From NCBI GenBank assembly GCA_031308135.1, contig JAHLJT010009436.1, positions 141,258,303-141,322,302 of the forward strand: DNA of 64,000 nucleotides, written 5' to 3'. This document shows, one piece after another, positions 1 through 13,200 of the stretch. The notes below the pieces were generated by a model. The model was not told the origin of the DNA and searched no databases. It was given only the letters and a program-made list of their open reading frames with translations. Both the position numbers and the translations under genes were made by a program. This DNA comes from Acheta domesticus. Taxonomy: Eukaryota > Arthropoda > Insecta > Orthoptera > Gryllidae. The number at the start of each line of letters is the position of its first letter. Positions within the stretch are counted from its first letter, which is position 1.

Positions 1-1123
1 CGTGTGTGTGTTTTATCCCGGAGAATGGCGGTGTTCGTCCCCTCCTGGAATGTGAGATCCGGCGTCGACATATACGTCGGCTTGCGGAGTCTCCCCTTTC
101 AAGTTTCTCCCCCCCTCCCCAGCGGCGTACCTCCGTAGCGGGGACATGCTTCAAGCTCCCGAATGGTCTCCAGATACTTGTGGTAATGTAGTGTTCGTAC
201 TGCTGATTTTCAGAACGAAAGTTAAGTAATACTTTCTGACTGACCTGGTGCCAACATCTAACATGTACAAAGCATAACCGTATTTTTTTTTAATCTGAGC
301 ATTCAAATTGTTGTTCAGGGCACGCGTCCCCGATCGTTCCCTCAGAAACTGAACACTGCGTGTAAGTGTAAATGTGGGTGCGTCATGGATGAGGAGACAA
401 GGATAAAGAAGGAAACACAGCTCGTGCCCCTTGGCTTGTCTGTTAAGGTGTTCTCTGGTATTCGCCAGGTATTTATCCGCATTTTCATATTTTCCGGCAT
501 TCGTCATGAAAATTCTTTATCTGAGCAGTTGGCCGCTAGAATTCTCATCCAAGCAATGGCTGAATAGTTCCTAGCTAGTGTCGAAAATTCTGTTACCGTC
601 GGGATTCGTGCTTTAGGACCTCCCAGTAAGATTCTCTGCAATGTCAGATTCTAAGAAAATGCATTCATTTTATTGTTAACATTATTTATGCGAAAATCAT
701 AATTATCACTATTTAACATTGTAAATAAAAATTTAAATATTTAAACGTATTAACATGAATTATGTATGAATTTTTCCAAAAAATTGCCGAAACATGCAAA
801 CTTGCACGGAATAAGTTTACATTGCCAGAGAATGCCTTGGAATACTTAATTTAGAAAGTTTGAGAGATGTGGTAAGTTTACATAGAAACATGCACTTGCA
901 TGGAAATTCAGTTTCTGATCGTGAGAAAATTTAATATTAATTAGTTATCGTGAGTTTATTTAGTATTTTGTTTCTAACACAATGATTTTTAATAAATGAT
1001 TAATGAGAAGCACCGTTAAAGAAACGTTCTTGTTCCCTCTCTAAACATTCGTTTCCGAGGTATTGAGTAGCTGCGATTTTAAGTAAGTAAGTTTGTTGTT
1101 TGCTGCGTGGGGATGCGTTTCAG
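1..1123. other. intron or 5' region upstream of the first visible IR exon
   Basis: No exon is recognised here. Bases 35-110 share a motif block with 10478-10550 (see the repeat entry). The rest is AT-rich with no convincing open frame. Because the exon at 1124 starts with a partial codon after an acceptor, this stretch is most simply intron, with N-terminal IR exons lying to the left of the window. Confidence 0.5.
35..110 (+). repeat. dispersed repeat, copy A (copy B at 10478-10550)
   Basis: Copy A contains a GAGATCCGGCG block, then GACATATACGTCGGCTTGCG, then CTCCCC. Copy B contains GAGATGCGGCG, then GACATATTCGTCGACTTGCG, then TTCCCC. Order and spacing are the same with scattered substitutions. 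The centre is a short imperfect palindrome (CGACATATACGTCG). I do not recognise the family. Confidence 0.5.
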
Positions 1124-1237
1124 AGTGAAAGGAGCTGTAGCTGGAGGCAGTGCGTTATGGGATGGAGTGGAGATACGCCTGCTGCTTCTACTAGCTGAAG
1201 CCCTTGATTTCCGGATGGAATTCTTGGAATCTATCAG
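1124..1237 (+). CDS. IR exon: S1 ligand-binding lobe segment
   Basis: The acceptor is GCGTTTCAG and the donor AG|GTACTA. Starting with one base of a split codon, it encodes VKGAVAGGSALWDGVEIRL followed by LLLLAEALDFRMEFLESI. The pattern of a DG(V/I)E segment, a hydrophobic stretch, then LAE.L.F...F is usual for S1 of IRs. It ends in phase 2, matching the next exon. It is too short to stand out as an ORF. Confidence 0.75.
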
Positions 1238-4200
1238 GTACTACGACTAACAAAGATTCACACTCCACATATCGTACTCAGAGATGGTGCTAAACTACAT
1301 ATTAGGTGCAATATTTTCAATGTGTACTATAAATTGCATTTGCATATTCAACCAAATATCCTGTATTACCGTAAATACAAACCATCGCACACAATTCGGA
1401 GTTAATAAATATTTATCGAAGTGATAAAACATAATTAATGTTTTTGTTGAACGAATTTGAAAGACATTGAGTGTTTTGAATCGGTATCGTAGGTTTGCTT
1501 GACTCAAGCCACTCAACCTATCCAAAATTACCCGATCTTTTGGGGTCTACTACGGCTGGATCGATTGTTTGTAAAAATCCAGAAAGGCATCAAGTTCTAT
1601 TGTGGATGTTCTGGAATACCAGAGTGATTGACGGAGATATTAGTAGGCATTGCATGATATGGTTAGAGCTTCTTGTGTTCAAATGCAAGAGCTCACTTCT
1701 TTTCTTGGCAGTCATGCGTTAACATCGCATTAAACTATCATTTCTGACAGCGAAGTGTGAACATTGAATTTCGTAAATATGATCATGGCTGGAACTTTCG
1801 ATTTTTTCTATTGATTGAGAATAATCATTTTAAATCGTTCGTGGATAAAAGTTCGTGATTAGTGACGGTATTTTCTCTGATTAAATGGTCGATGTGTCTG
1901 CCTCAAAAAATGTCAAAATTTGTAAGCTATGACAATCAGTTTTTTTTTATACTGGCTGAGTTATCATCCAGTAAAACTCAGTAGTGAAAGAAAATATCTT
2001 AAATAACTAAACAGCAATTTTTCCAATGAGTTGAAGAGAATTAGATTAAGTCGTATGAAGACAATATCATTGGCAATTTTGAATATTTTGTTCCAAAATA
2101 TAAAGAAGACTAAACTTGTAAACTCTTGATTTGTTGTTTTTTGCTAGTAGAAAACAATGAGATTAGAAAACCGATTAGTTTGAGATAGTTGATTCTCTTG
2201 TCTGAATATTTTGATTTAACTTGTGGAGAATGGTCCAGGAGTTATTATTGACAATCGTTTTATTTTTTAAGGTTAATTTTTTTTTACGAGCCAGCTAATT
2301 ATTATTAATTGAGCCAGCTTAATATTGATACTTGTTATAGCCAACGCTTCCAGTCTGTTTTGTTTCATTTTCAAGGATTTAAACCACATTTAAGTGGTTT
2401 TGTTGCTGTTGAATGTAATTTACTAATAAACATGAGCCTTCTTCCTTCTTGGACAGTACACACATTCATCGTGTAGATAACATCGTGGTATTGAAAGAAA
2501 AAAAACAGTTGTGTATCAATTATACGTAGCACACTATCCACGGACTTGAGCCAAAGTTTCAAATTGATTTACTAGTCATCCTTTCTCCGCAAGTTAAAAT
2601 GAAATAGTCTACCAAATCAACTTTTGCCCGTCGAGGTGGGTTGGTCCACGTCCTGACGGGGGGATGCAGAGAAGGCTCTCAAGTGTTCCTTTCTCCATTT
2701 TTTCATCTTCTTGCTTCTCATTTCATGTCATGTACGTTCTTTTCACTCCTTTTTCTTCCTCACTGGCCTTCTCTGTATGCTGAACGCCCACCCATGTGTT
2801 TGCCGTGCATGGCGACCCGTGTCGGAGGGAATGTGTGTCCTGGCAGTTGAGAGACCTGTTTGTTTCCCAACTAGTCCTGGTGCTATGTCTTTTGGCTTGC
2901 ACTAAGGGGTACGTCTACGTATTTTTGGGGAACATTCCTTGTAGGTGTCAATACACTCGCTTTGGCCTCGGACTCTTCTAGACGGGCGGTCGGGAGCTAA
3001 CCCACTCCCGATCAATCGGCTCGGACTAGGTCTTGCACTGAACTCCAGGGTGAGCGGGGGGATCCACGGCGGTGCAGCGCTGTGACATTCCCCTACTATA
3101 TCTCCGTGTCAGCCCTGGCACCCCAGTGGGGTGTCCCCTTGTTGGGCTCCATGGTGGGTGGGGAGTACGGAGACGAATCTGCTTCAATCGTATGGAGCAC
3201 AAAACAAACCCCTTGCCCTCTTCCGCAAGGAAGAGGCGATGTGAGACGGTAGATTTGAATAGCTTCTTCCTTCGGGAAGAGAACAAACCAAAGAAACCTC
3301 GGTTTCTTGTCATGTCGTGTGTTGAAGTTGAAAAATCCTTCAAAAGCGTTAGTGCGGTCCGCCTCGCGCGAGCCATTGAAGACTGTTTTGGAAAGCTGCA
3401 AGCGGTCGTGCGACAGAGGAATGGTACCATTCTTTTCGAAACGCGCACCGACGAGCAGATTGACAAGATCCAAAAAACCAAGCAGATTGCCGGCCTCCAA
3501 GTGGAAGTGACCACTCACCCTACCCTTAACTTATGTAAGGGAGTGGTCAATCACGAAGACTTTGCGCTTGAAAGTGAGGACGAACTTCTCTCCTTTTTTA
3601 AGAATCACGGCGTTACGGAGGTGTATAGGATCAGGAGGAAGGAGAATAGGAAAGAGATCCCCACTCCCACCTTGATCCTGACTTTTAATCTCCCTTCTCT
3701 CCCAGAGAAAATTAGCTGTGGGTACTATAACCTTCGCGTGCGGCAGTTTGTGCCGAACCCCCTGCGCTGCTTTAAGTGCCAGAGGTTCGGTCATACACAA
3801 CAAAGGTGCATGGCCGTAAGCCCTGCTTGCGCAAAGTGCGGTAATTCCGCGCACGATCCCAACCCTTGTTCATCACCTGCCCGCTGTGTAAATTGTGAAG
3901 GAGACCATGCGGCCAACTCTAACAAGTGCCCCACATATCTCAGAGAGCGGGAGATCCAAAGGATTAGGGTGACGGAGAAGGTATCTTTCCCGGAAGCGAA
4001 ACGCCGATACCTGGTGAAGAACCCTGTTGATCTCAGGCGTTCTTTTTCTAGCACTCTGGCGAACACGGTCAAAGCGACGAGCATTCAGTCCTCTCCTGCT
4101 ACTCCTCCAGTAGCGAACTTTTGTTGCCAGGTATCCCCAGTGGACTTCCCTGAGGAGACATCGCCTTTGCAAGGTGGGAAAATAATAATCCCCACAAAAT

Positions 4201-7200
4201 TCAAGACACCACCCAAGAAGACAACAAAGACAAAGACAGAACAAGAATCCACTTCTCAGCCGCGCAAGAAGGCTGATGTCACACGGCCTATTGGCCTGGA
4301 CAAGAAAAATGATAGATCCTCGAAACTCCGACCACCTACCCCGACTCCTGAAACTCGCTCTGAGCGATCTCTCAGCCTGTCGAGCAGTGGTCAGGACGAG
4401 TCCGCCTCGGAGGAAACTTCAGCCGGGATGGACACTCGCTCCTTCGGGCGGCAGAGGCGAAAAAAGGAAAAGAAGAAATCCTCTTAACTTCTTAAACAAC
4501 GGCTCTCCTATCCTGGAATCCGAACGGATTTTCTCTCCGACGGGACGAATTAAAATTCTTATTGTCCCGTTATACACCATCAATTTTCTGCTTACAGGAA
4601 ACTCATCTTTCTCCACCACGGTCCATACACTTTCGCGGTTTCACCCCTTATAGGGTTGATGTCGATGACGGCCTCCGCGCTCACGGCGGAGTTACTACTT
4701 TGGTCCAGGATTCGCTGTATTCTGCAGAAATCCCTGTTCACACCGACCTTCAAACAGTTTGTGTGCGGGTGTATCTGCCGTCCCTCTCACTCACCGTATG
4801 TAATATCTATATTCCCCCAAGACAAACGGTGTCGGCTGAAGACCTTCTAAGTCTAATAAACCAATTGCCCACACCTTTCTTGGTTGTGGGTGATGTAAAC
4901 GCCCACAGCCCTCTTTGGGGTTCCTCTCGTACGTGTCAAAGAGGTGCTATTTTGGAATCTGTCATCGACACCATGAATTTGGCTATTCTCAACACTGGGG
5001 AACCAACTCATTTTGCCGTAGCTACGAATTCTAGCACGGCTATTGATGTAGCCCTTTGCAGCTCTTCACTTGCTACTGCTATGCGGTGGACCATATTAGA
5101 AGATCTTTATGGAAGCGACCATTACCCCACGATTGTCCACATTGATCATCTTCGCCGTAGCTGTGCACGGCCCTCTCAATGGATCGTGCGACGAGCTGAC
5201 TGGTCGACATTCCAGAATAATGTTAACCTGTCAGACGGTCCCTTCGGAAATGTGGACGAAATGACAGAACATTTTAATAGCGCTGTACTCGCTGCCGCTT
5301 CCACCGCAATTCCGAAGGCAAGTGGTAAACCGCGACACCCTTTCGTTCCGTGGTGGAATGCGAACTGCTCGAGAGCGGTCAGTGCTCGAAAAAAGGCACT
5401 GGCACGTCTCAGACACTATCCAACAGTGGATAACTTAATCGAGTATAAAAGATGCAGGGCGAAGGCTAGAAGAACTATCGTAGAGAGCAAAAATGCATCG
5501 TGGAGAGCGTACGTTTCGTCTCTCAATTGTCACACGCCACCACGCCTGGTATGGAGAAAAATTCGACAGATAAGAGGACACTCTTTACCAAATACGGTGC
5601 CAGGTCTCCTGAAAAACGGAGAAATGATTACATCTCTAGATATGATTGTAGAAGAACTCGCCGCGCACTGTGAAGCCATGTCAAGTTCGGCGAACTACGC
5701 TCCTGACTTTCTTTTGATCAAAGAAAGGATGGAGAGCCGTCCGTTGGATTTCTTCTGCAGAGCGTGTGAAGATTACAACACACCTTTCTCCATATCGGAA
5801 TTGCGCTCTGCTCTTGCATTGGCCAGACGAACTGCCCCAGGTCCTGATGAAATACACAACTTAATGTTACAACATCTTCCTGATGTGGCGATGCAATTTC
5901 TCCTCCGCCTTTATAATCGCATCTGGGAAGAGCACACCATCCCTGCTGTATGGCGAGAAGCCATAGTTATCCCAACTCTGAAGGAGGGAAAGGATCGGTC
6001 GCTGGCATCGAGCTACCGACCTCTCGCTCTCACCAGCTGCGTTTGGAAAGTGCTGGAACGGATGGTAAACCAGCGCTTCGTCTGGACCTTGGAGTGCAGA
6101 AACCTACTGGCACCAATTCAGTACGGTTTCAGGAAACACCGGTCTACCCTTGACCATCTCGTCGCTTTGGCAACGGAAATTTCAACCTCGTTCGTTCTGA
6201 GACAACACCTTGTCGCCGTACTATTCGATATAGAAAAGGCGTATGACACCACTTGGAGGTATGGCATTCTGCGAACCTTGCACTCGTGGGGATTCAGGGG
6301 GAAGCTCCCCTTATTCCTCCAAAATTTCTTATCGGACAGATCTTTCAGAGTTCGCATTGGTGACAAACTGTCTAACAGTCACCCCCTTGAAAACGGCATC
6401 CCCCAAGGCTCGGTGCTAAGTGTCACTCTGTTTGCCAAAGCCATAAATAGTATAGCGTCGGTCGTGAGGGAACCTGTGAAGGCATCGCTGTTTGTAGATG
6501 ATTTTGCCATTTTTTGTTCATCCAGCAGCATAAGTGTGATCCAGAGGCAGCTCCAACTGGTGCTCAACAAGCTACATGAATGGAGCATGTCGACAGGTTT
6601 CAAGTTCTCACCTACTAAATGCACTGGAGTGCACTTCTGCAGAATATACCATTTGCATAGCGATCCAATCCTGTACTTGGGAGGAAATCAGCTTCCATTC
6701 ACTGACTCTGCCAGGTTTCTGAGGCTGACTTTTGACAAGTCCCTCACGTGGCGCTCTCATATCCGCACATTGCAAACCAGATGCGTCTCCCCCCTCAATC
6801 TTCTTCGAATGCTTAGTGGCACTTCATGGGGAGCCGACCGCATTACCCTACTGCGGTTATACAGAGCACTCATTCGCTCAGCATTGGATTACGGTAGTGA
6901 AGTGTATGGTTCTGCAGCTCCTTCCACCCTTCGACCCATCAACAGCATACACCACGCTGGAATTCGCCTCTCAACAGGTGCGTATCGCACCAGCCGTATC
7001 GAATGCATTCTAGCTGACGCTGGGGAGCCATCCTTAAAAATAAGGCGAGATATTCTATTAGCGTCTTATGGTGCTAAAGTGTCAGGACTCTTTAATCAAC
7101 CTTGTCGCCGAATAATCACTCGCCCAAAATATGAATCTTCTTATATTCTTCGAACTTCGCTACCCCAGCCCCCAGGCATTCGATTGCGAAATCTTTTGCG

Positions 7201-10200
7201 GGGAATTAATGTCGATCTTCCCACTCTTGTGAAACCCCCAAATGACCTGATTCCCCCTTGGAAACTCCTTCTCCCCAATATTGACCTCAGACTCTCCAAT
7301 CTTCCCAAACAAAATACTAGTCCTCTGGTTTACCAGAAGCAGTTTCAGGGTATGAGGGAAGCCTATCCGGATCATCTATTCTTGTACACGGACGGGTCAT
7401 CGCACAATGACGCAGTGGCGTGTAGTTTTCATTGCATCTGGGCCACCAAATCATATCGTCTTCATTCACAGTGCAGTACATTCACTGCTGAAATGTATGC
7501 AATACTCAAAGCCCTAATGTACATCGAGTCAACGACGTTTCAGCGAGTAGTTCTCTGTTCTGATTCTCTCAGTTCTCTTCAGGCTGTCTCCCAGCCCTCG
7601 TCAGACTACCTGACAAAATCAGTTCAAAACCTGATTCATAGTCTCATGTCCCGCAACTATGACCTGGTTCTTAGTTGGGTTCCAGGCCATGTGGGAATCA
7701 CAGGGAATGAGCTGGCCGACCTGGCGGCGAAATCAGCTACTCGTAATACTCGTATCGACGTTCCTGCTGTGCCATTGTCCGATGTTAAGGCTTACTTGAA
7801 ACGATCTTTGTTTAGAGCGTGGCAAACAGAGTGGCACAATACCAATTTTAAACTAAGTGGGATAAATAATTCTGTTTATCCCTGGCGTTCCTCATCTCGC
7901 TCCTCTAGGCGTGAGGAAGTCATTTTAACCCGTCTTCGAATTGGACACTGCCATTTTTCCCACGGTTTCCTCCTTCGAGGAGAAACTCCTCCCGTATGTG
8001 ACTCATGCGGGACGGTTCTGTCTGTGGAACACGTCCTCCTGAACTGCAGGAAATATGTTGGCAACCGACGAAGACATGGCCTGGGCAACTCGCTAAGGGA
8101 GGTGCTCGGGGATGACGATTCCGCGCTCTCAAAGGTTTTTTGCTTCTTGAGGGAAAGCGGAATATATAATCTTATTTGAGAGAATAGAATAGTGTTTTAC
8201 TTTTTTGTTGTTTTATTTTTGGCCCCTTTACAGCCAACTTTTAGTTCTACTACGAATTTTACGTGTTTGTTATATATTCTTTCTGTCATACTACTTGAAT
8301 ACTTGATGTAGAATTCAAGTCTCTCTTTATGTATGATTTTAATTACGGGGTAGGCTCCATCTATAACACATACTGAACCTATTCCCTTTTTTAAAATACT
8401 TCGACATGGGCGCCAATGACCTTGGCAGTTGAAGCGCCCTCTAAACCTTAATTAATCAATTAATCAATCAATCAATCAACTTTTGCATAAGTCCAGGCGT
8501 AGTGTGCTTCTAAAGAGACAAGAAAACTAACTAGTTCGGGAAGGTAAGTGCCACTCTGTAGCCCTTCTATACTTGGGTTTTTATTTCTTGGCGCATGAAG
8601 ACCTGTCTTCACGGTGGAATATCTCACGGCATTTTACCTCTTTCTCAGTCGTGCCGCTAGATGTCGCATGATCGCGGCAGCTTATAGCAGTGCTGGCGAT
8701 CATGCGACATCTAGTGACACGACCAAGAAAGACGCGAAATGCCTTGAGATATTCCATCGTGAAGATAGGACCTCACGCGCCCAGAAATAAAAACCCAAGT
8801 AAAGTTTTCCATCTGACTTCGCCCCCGTGAGATGTGGTGTCCTAAACCGCTCTGGGGAGGAGTAACGAAATCGGGGGAGGCACCACACCTCAAGGGGCAA
8901 CGCGCTGGTGTTGTGCCGAAACCTTCGTGAAGACATCACACAGAATCCGCAAACACTTTGGATTAATAGAAACGCTCGCTTCCTCGCTGAACAACAGACT
9001 CACTCGCCACAGTACTTGCTCGGTTTCTCAACATGGCGGGAAGGAACCCCACGAACCGTGACGTCACGCTGAAAGTGGGCGGATACTTGAGAGGCCTATT
9101 TAAAGGCTCATTCACAATGCAGACGTAAACATAAGCATAACGCATAGGCATAAACTTTAACATAAGTGATAGACTGAAGTATTCACAATGTCCAACATAA
9201 GCGTAAGCAAAGATTTTCTATTTTCTGTGGGTCATTCTGGTTACTATTGGTTGGATGTGAGAATCTATATTTTATATAATATACATAAACATGTACGTAT
9301 GTACTATGGCACAATACGAGCCAAGGCCTACCAGAGGCATCTCGGCCTTGCGGCCATGCGTTGGGTTAGGTTAGGTTAGGTTAGATATTTTAATTTCAAT
9401 GAAAGTTAAAACTAAATGATACCACTATGAATACTACAACAAAACTAAATGATACAACAAGATCGTACGCTACAAAATAAAGCAGAAAACCATCGAAACT
9501 CAACGAAGCAATTTGGAAAATCAGTCTTTCTTTCGATCTATCGACTTCGATCCTATTTCGATACTCGATTTTGAGTTAAACGTCCTGTGATTGGTTCATT
9601 TTTATTTCTTACATAAGCATAAGCACAGAAGCTTGAAGCTTGCACACTTCTAAGTTAACGTCTTATTTGTTAAGCTTATGCGAAGGCATTGTGAACGAGT
9701 CCGCTTATGGACGTAGTCCTAACTTTTACGTTAACGCCATGCTTATGTTTATGTTTGCATTGTGAATGGGCCTTGACGAAGGTTGCGGCTGCGCGTGTGG
9801 CAGCGAGGGCGACGGCGCGGGGGCGGACGCGGCGCTGGCGCGGGTGCGCGCGGGCGACGCCGAGGTGGCGGCGGCCGGCGTGTGCGGCAGCGCCCTCCGC
9901 GCCGCCAAGGTGGCGCTCGGCATCCCGCACTCGCGCGACTGCGCCGTCTTCGCCTCCCTTAAGCTCACCGCGCTGCCCAGGTGGGTGTCGCAAGTGGACT
10001 GGCGGGTTGATTAGTGATTCCGGGCGTGCCAACTGATAAGGTCATTAGTCCCGTAAGTGCTCTCTCAGTCTGAATCAGTGAAAAACTGATTGACAGTGAC
10101 TATTCACTGATGGTGTCAGTTATAACCCTACCACTTACAATCAGTGAATTGAACTGAACAAATCAGTGAAAATCTGGCGCACTTTTTGAATCAGTGAAAC

Positions 10201-13200
10201 GTCTCTGTTTGAATCAGTGAAATCTGTGACAACTAGTTGAACGTGACGACTGAACGATCGGTGAGCGATTGTGGCACGGCACTTTTACCACTGACGACCA
10301 GTGAAATGCTGGCGGTCATTATGAAAAGGTTCGCGTATTCGCTGATTGTCGGCGAAACTACACATTTCGACTGAAGATATCAGTAACTTCGTTTCTCACT
10401 GATTGAATCAGCGACAATTTCACTCATTCAGATTCACAGAGTGTGGCGCATTTTTTTATCGCGGCAAGTGGCAGTCATCCTCCCCCGCTGGATAGCGAGA
10501 TGCGGCGCCGACATATTCGTCGACTTGCGAGGTTTTCCCCAAACAGGTATCTCCCATCAGAGGAGCATGGCCCCAGTCGGGATGCACGTTTTCATTTTCC
10601 ACTAGAGTTGTGAATGGGACTTGTTTATAGCTCTCTGACTGCCAGCTATATGCTGCAAGCTGCATGCTGCAAGCTGCATGCTGGCTCCGATAAGATAAGT
10701 GGCACGGTGCTTGTGAGAACATGAAAATTTGTCATATTTATCAAGATTTGTCGATATATAAAAGAGTTTGGAGATGAATTTTCAACTGCTAATGTGAAAT
10801 AAATGTGAGATAAGTTGCAACCTATTTTGTAAACATGAAAGTTAAAAATTAAATAAAGTAAGGTTAAAAGAAAAATTTTCTGATTTAGCATGTTACTTCA
10901 ATTACCAAAGATTGACATCCTTTTTGCTCAATATCAATACTAAATGAATCATTGATAAGAAGTAATCCAAGTTAGAGAACATTATCATCAATATTTACTT
11001 ACAACACTTAAAAAAGTTCATCCTTACCTTACAATTATCATTGGCCCAATAAAAATAATAAATTATAGAATTGATTGTGAATGATTGTCAAAGTATAGCA
11101 GTAGTGAGAATAAAACATTAAAACAAGAATTTCTAAATGCAATCAAATCAGGTTCAAAGTTGAAAGCAATGAATTGTAAGTTGAAATGATAACCGATTGA
11201 TTGTAGATTAAGAGACAGTAAGCAAACCTAATCATGACTTAATAACGTTACCGGTAAGACAATAACTATAATGACAAGAATATTCAGTATTCACTAAAAT
11301 TTTTCTAAAGATTTATTTTCTCTGTTCACTATATGATTAATATTTTATGATTTATTTTAAATTTGATGTTTATATGTAAAAATTTCTGATCATATTTTAG
11401 GGTCGGGCCTAATCGAAATTAATGTTAATGTCTTCCGGCTGGTGCTTTTGACTGGTCTCCCGGCATATGTGATAGTGAAGTTCATGTAAGTGTAAGCAAT
11501 AGATTTGTGTGTAAGAGGTGACAATAGGACAAGGAAGAGGAAGGAAAGATCGCGCGCGGTTCTTGGCTCGCTTGTTAGGGTTCTGTTGCGGCATTCACTC
11601 GGTGTTGATCAAAGAAACCACAAAAAACTACCGATCAGAGCAGCCGGTTCTAGAATTATTCTCCAGACAGCGGCGGAACTCGACCTAGCTATCTAGCTAG
11701 AGTCGAAAATCCGCACAGAGGGCTAAATGGCTAATCTAGGCGGAACTAGACCCCCCTCACTAACATTTTAATATCGACTTTTTGTGTTAGTAAATTTGAT
11801 CATCGATGTTAGTAGAATGATATTTGAGAGTTGGTTTATTTTTTCGGCTCACGTTTGCAACGCTGGGGAAATGGATTACTTATCATGTCTTGAAGGAAGC
11901 GCTGCGTGAGGCAGTCGCTCTGCAGCCACTCGAAGAATCAAACGCGCTCAGATCTCAATGAAAGGCGAATGCGAAACTCTGCTATATGAAATATGTTCAG
12001 TGAAGTATGTACTTTTCAACAGTAGTTATATAATTTCAATTCTTTGCTTTTCTCTTCGTAAAATAAGCTGTAAAGTAGGCGTTGCGCGAGACCTAAATTT
12101 TTCATTTTCCCGACTTTCAAGTAGATTTTCAACAATGTAAATTAACTTGCATTACAGTAAAACATATGTCACTAAATAGCTTCGTGTCTTTACTTTATGA
12201 TGCACTAAGTTTCACGTCCAGATACGTCCAGATGAGGATATTATGTTTTATTTCATACGATGGCGCGCATCCAGTAGTCACCTACCGTAATCTGTTTCCC
12301 GTTTCGCGCGAGAGAGGGGACATGAAAGCAGAGCTAATGTCTTTTGTAAAGAATAGATTAGGTTTTCAAGAGTGCGAAAAAACAATGGAGAAATGCCTTA
12401 AAGATGCTGTAAGAGTATTTTATATCATTTTTTAAGTAGGTGGAGAAAATGCGACCACGTCGAGCATCATTTCATTAAAATGTATTCTGGGTGGCTAGAT
12501 GCTGTAATTCATTTTCCGGAAGTGGTATACAGGGCAATAACACCTAAAATGATTGAAGCTACGCAATCTACTTGTTCAGGTGCAAGCCGGCCGAGGTAAA
12601 GTTTTAATGAGTGTACTGGGGAGGGTAAAGAAACCGCATCGAAACATTACTTACGTCGCACTCGAAGGAAGAAATTGTGTACGCAGCGAGGCAATCACTG
12701 CATACATCGGGTAAAAGAGATGCGGCCAACATGTTCCAGGAGATGACTACAACTGGTCGCATTATCAGAGGACTGACTCTTATCAATTGTTGGATTCTTG
12801 TTGGCCAATTGTAATGTTGTAATGTCAAATTGTCAGTGGAAATGGTGTGAATCAACCAAAGCAATGAAAGATATAAAAACATTAAATTTATGTAGCAATG
12901 AAATTGTTTAAGGGGTCAACATGGGTAGTGTCTAAAAGGCACGTATAGACAAACAGTGGGTTAGAAAAGGGTTAATCTGCAATAAAACTTTATGATTGGT
13001 GTCTTTTATGTGAAACATAAACGTCATAAACTGAAGAAGAAGGAGAAGAAGTAGAAAAAACATTTCTTATCAATTGTGAAAAATTAAATAAATCTTTTAG
13101 AAATTGTGCAATATAAAATAAAAGATTAATAAATTCATTTATGTTTTGATTTAGTTATTGAGAATAAAATATATTTGCGTTCGAAGAAGTCATAATATTT

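Larger units (their letters stand above)
2628..8473 (+). mobile_element. full-length two-ORF LINE (I/R1-group, AP endonuclease, RT, RNase H)
   Basis: A 5.8 kb non-LTR retrotransposon lies between 13-bp direct repeats. It has a 5' UTR from 2628, ORF1 (gag-like, three zinc knuckles), ORF2 (endonuclease, reverse transcriptase, RNase H, terminal zinc knuckle), a 3' UTR and a tail of AATC/AATT repeats at about 8447-8473 in place of poly(A). Both frames are open over their whole length, so this copy may be recent. RNase H in ORF2 and a multi-knuckle ORF1 place it in the I superfamily (I, R1, Loa or related clades); the exact clade needs a tree. It sits in the first visible IR intron, in the gene's own orientation. 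Confidence 0.9.

Noticed and set aside
3026..3514. Reverse-strand ORFs of 162 and 140 codons at the start of the LINE.
   Set aside because: Antisense to ORF1, with no motif and no coding signature.
8960..9104. Promoter with CRE-like TGACGTCA, AACATGGCGG and a TATTTAAA box.
   Set aside because: Inside an intron next to repeats, no downstream first exon found; kept only as a note.
9362..9383. GGTTAGGTTAGG run as a telomere.
   Set aside because: Only four units, inside a MITE and surrounded by gene sequence on both sides.
9676..10036. Overlapping ORFs of about 80-118 codons on both strands around the IR exon at 9804.
   Set aside because: High GC removes stop codons from all frames. Only the frame giving the IR S1 segment has correct splice phases and a family match.
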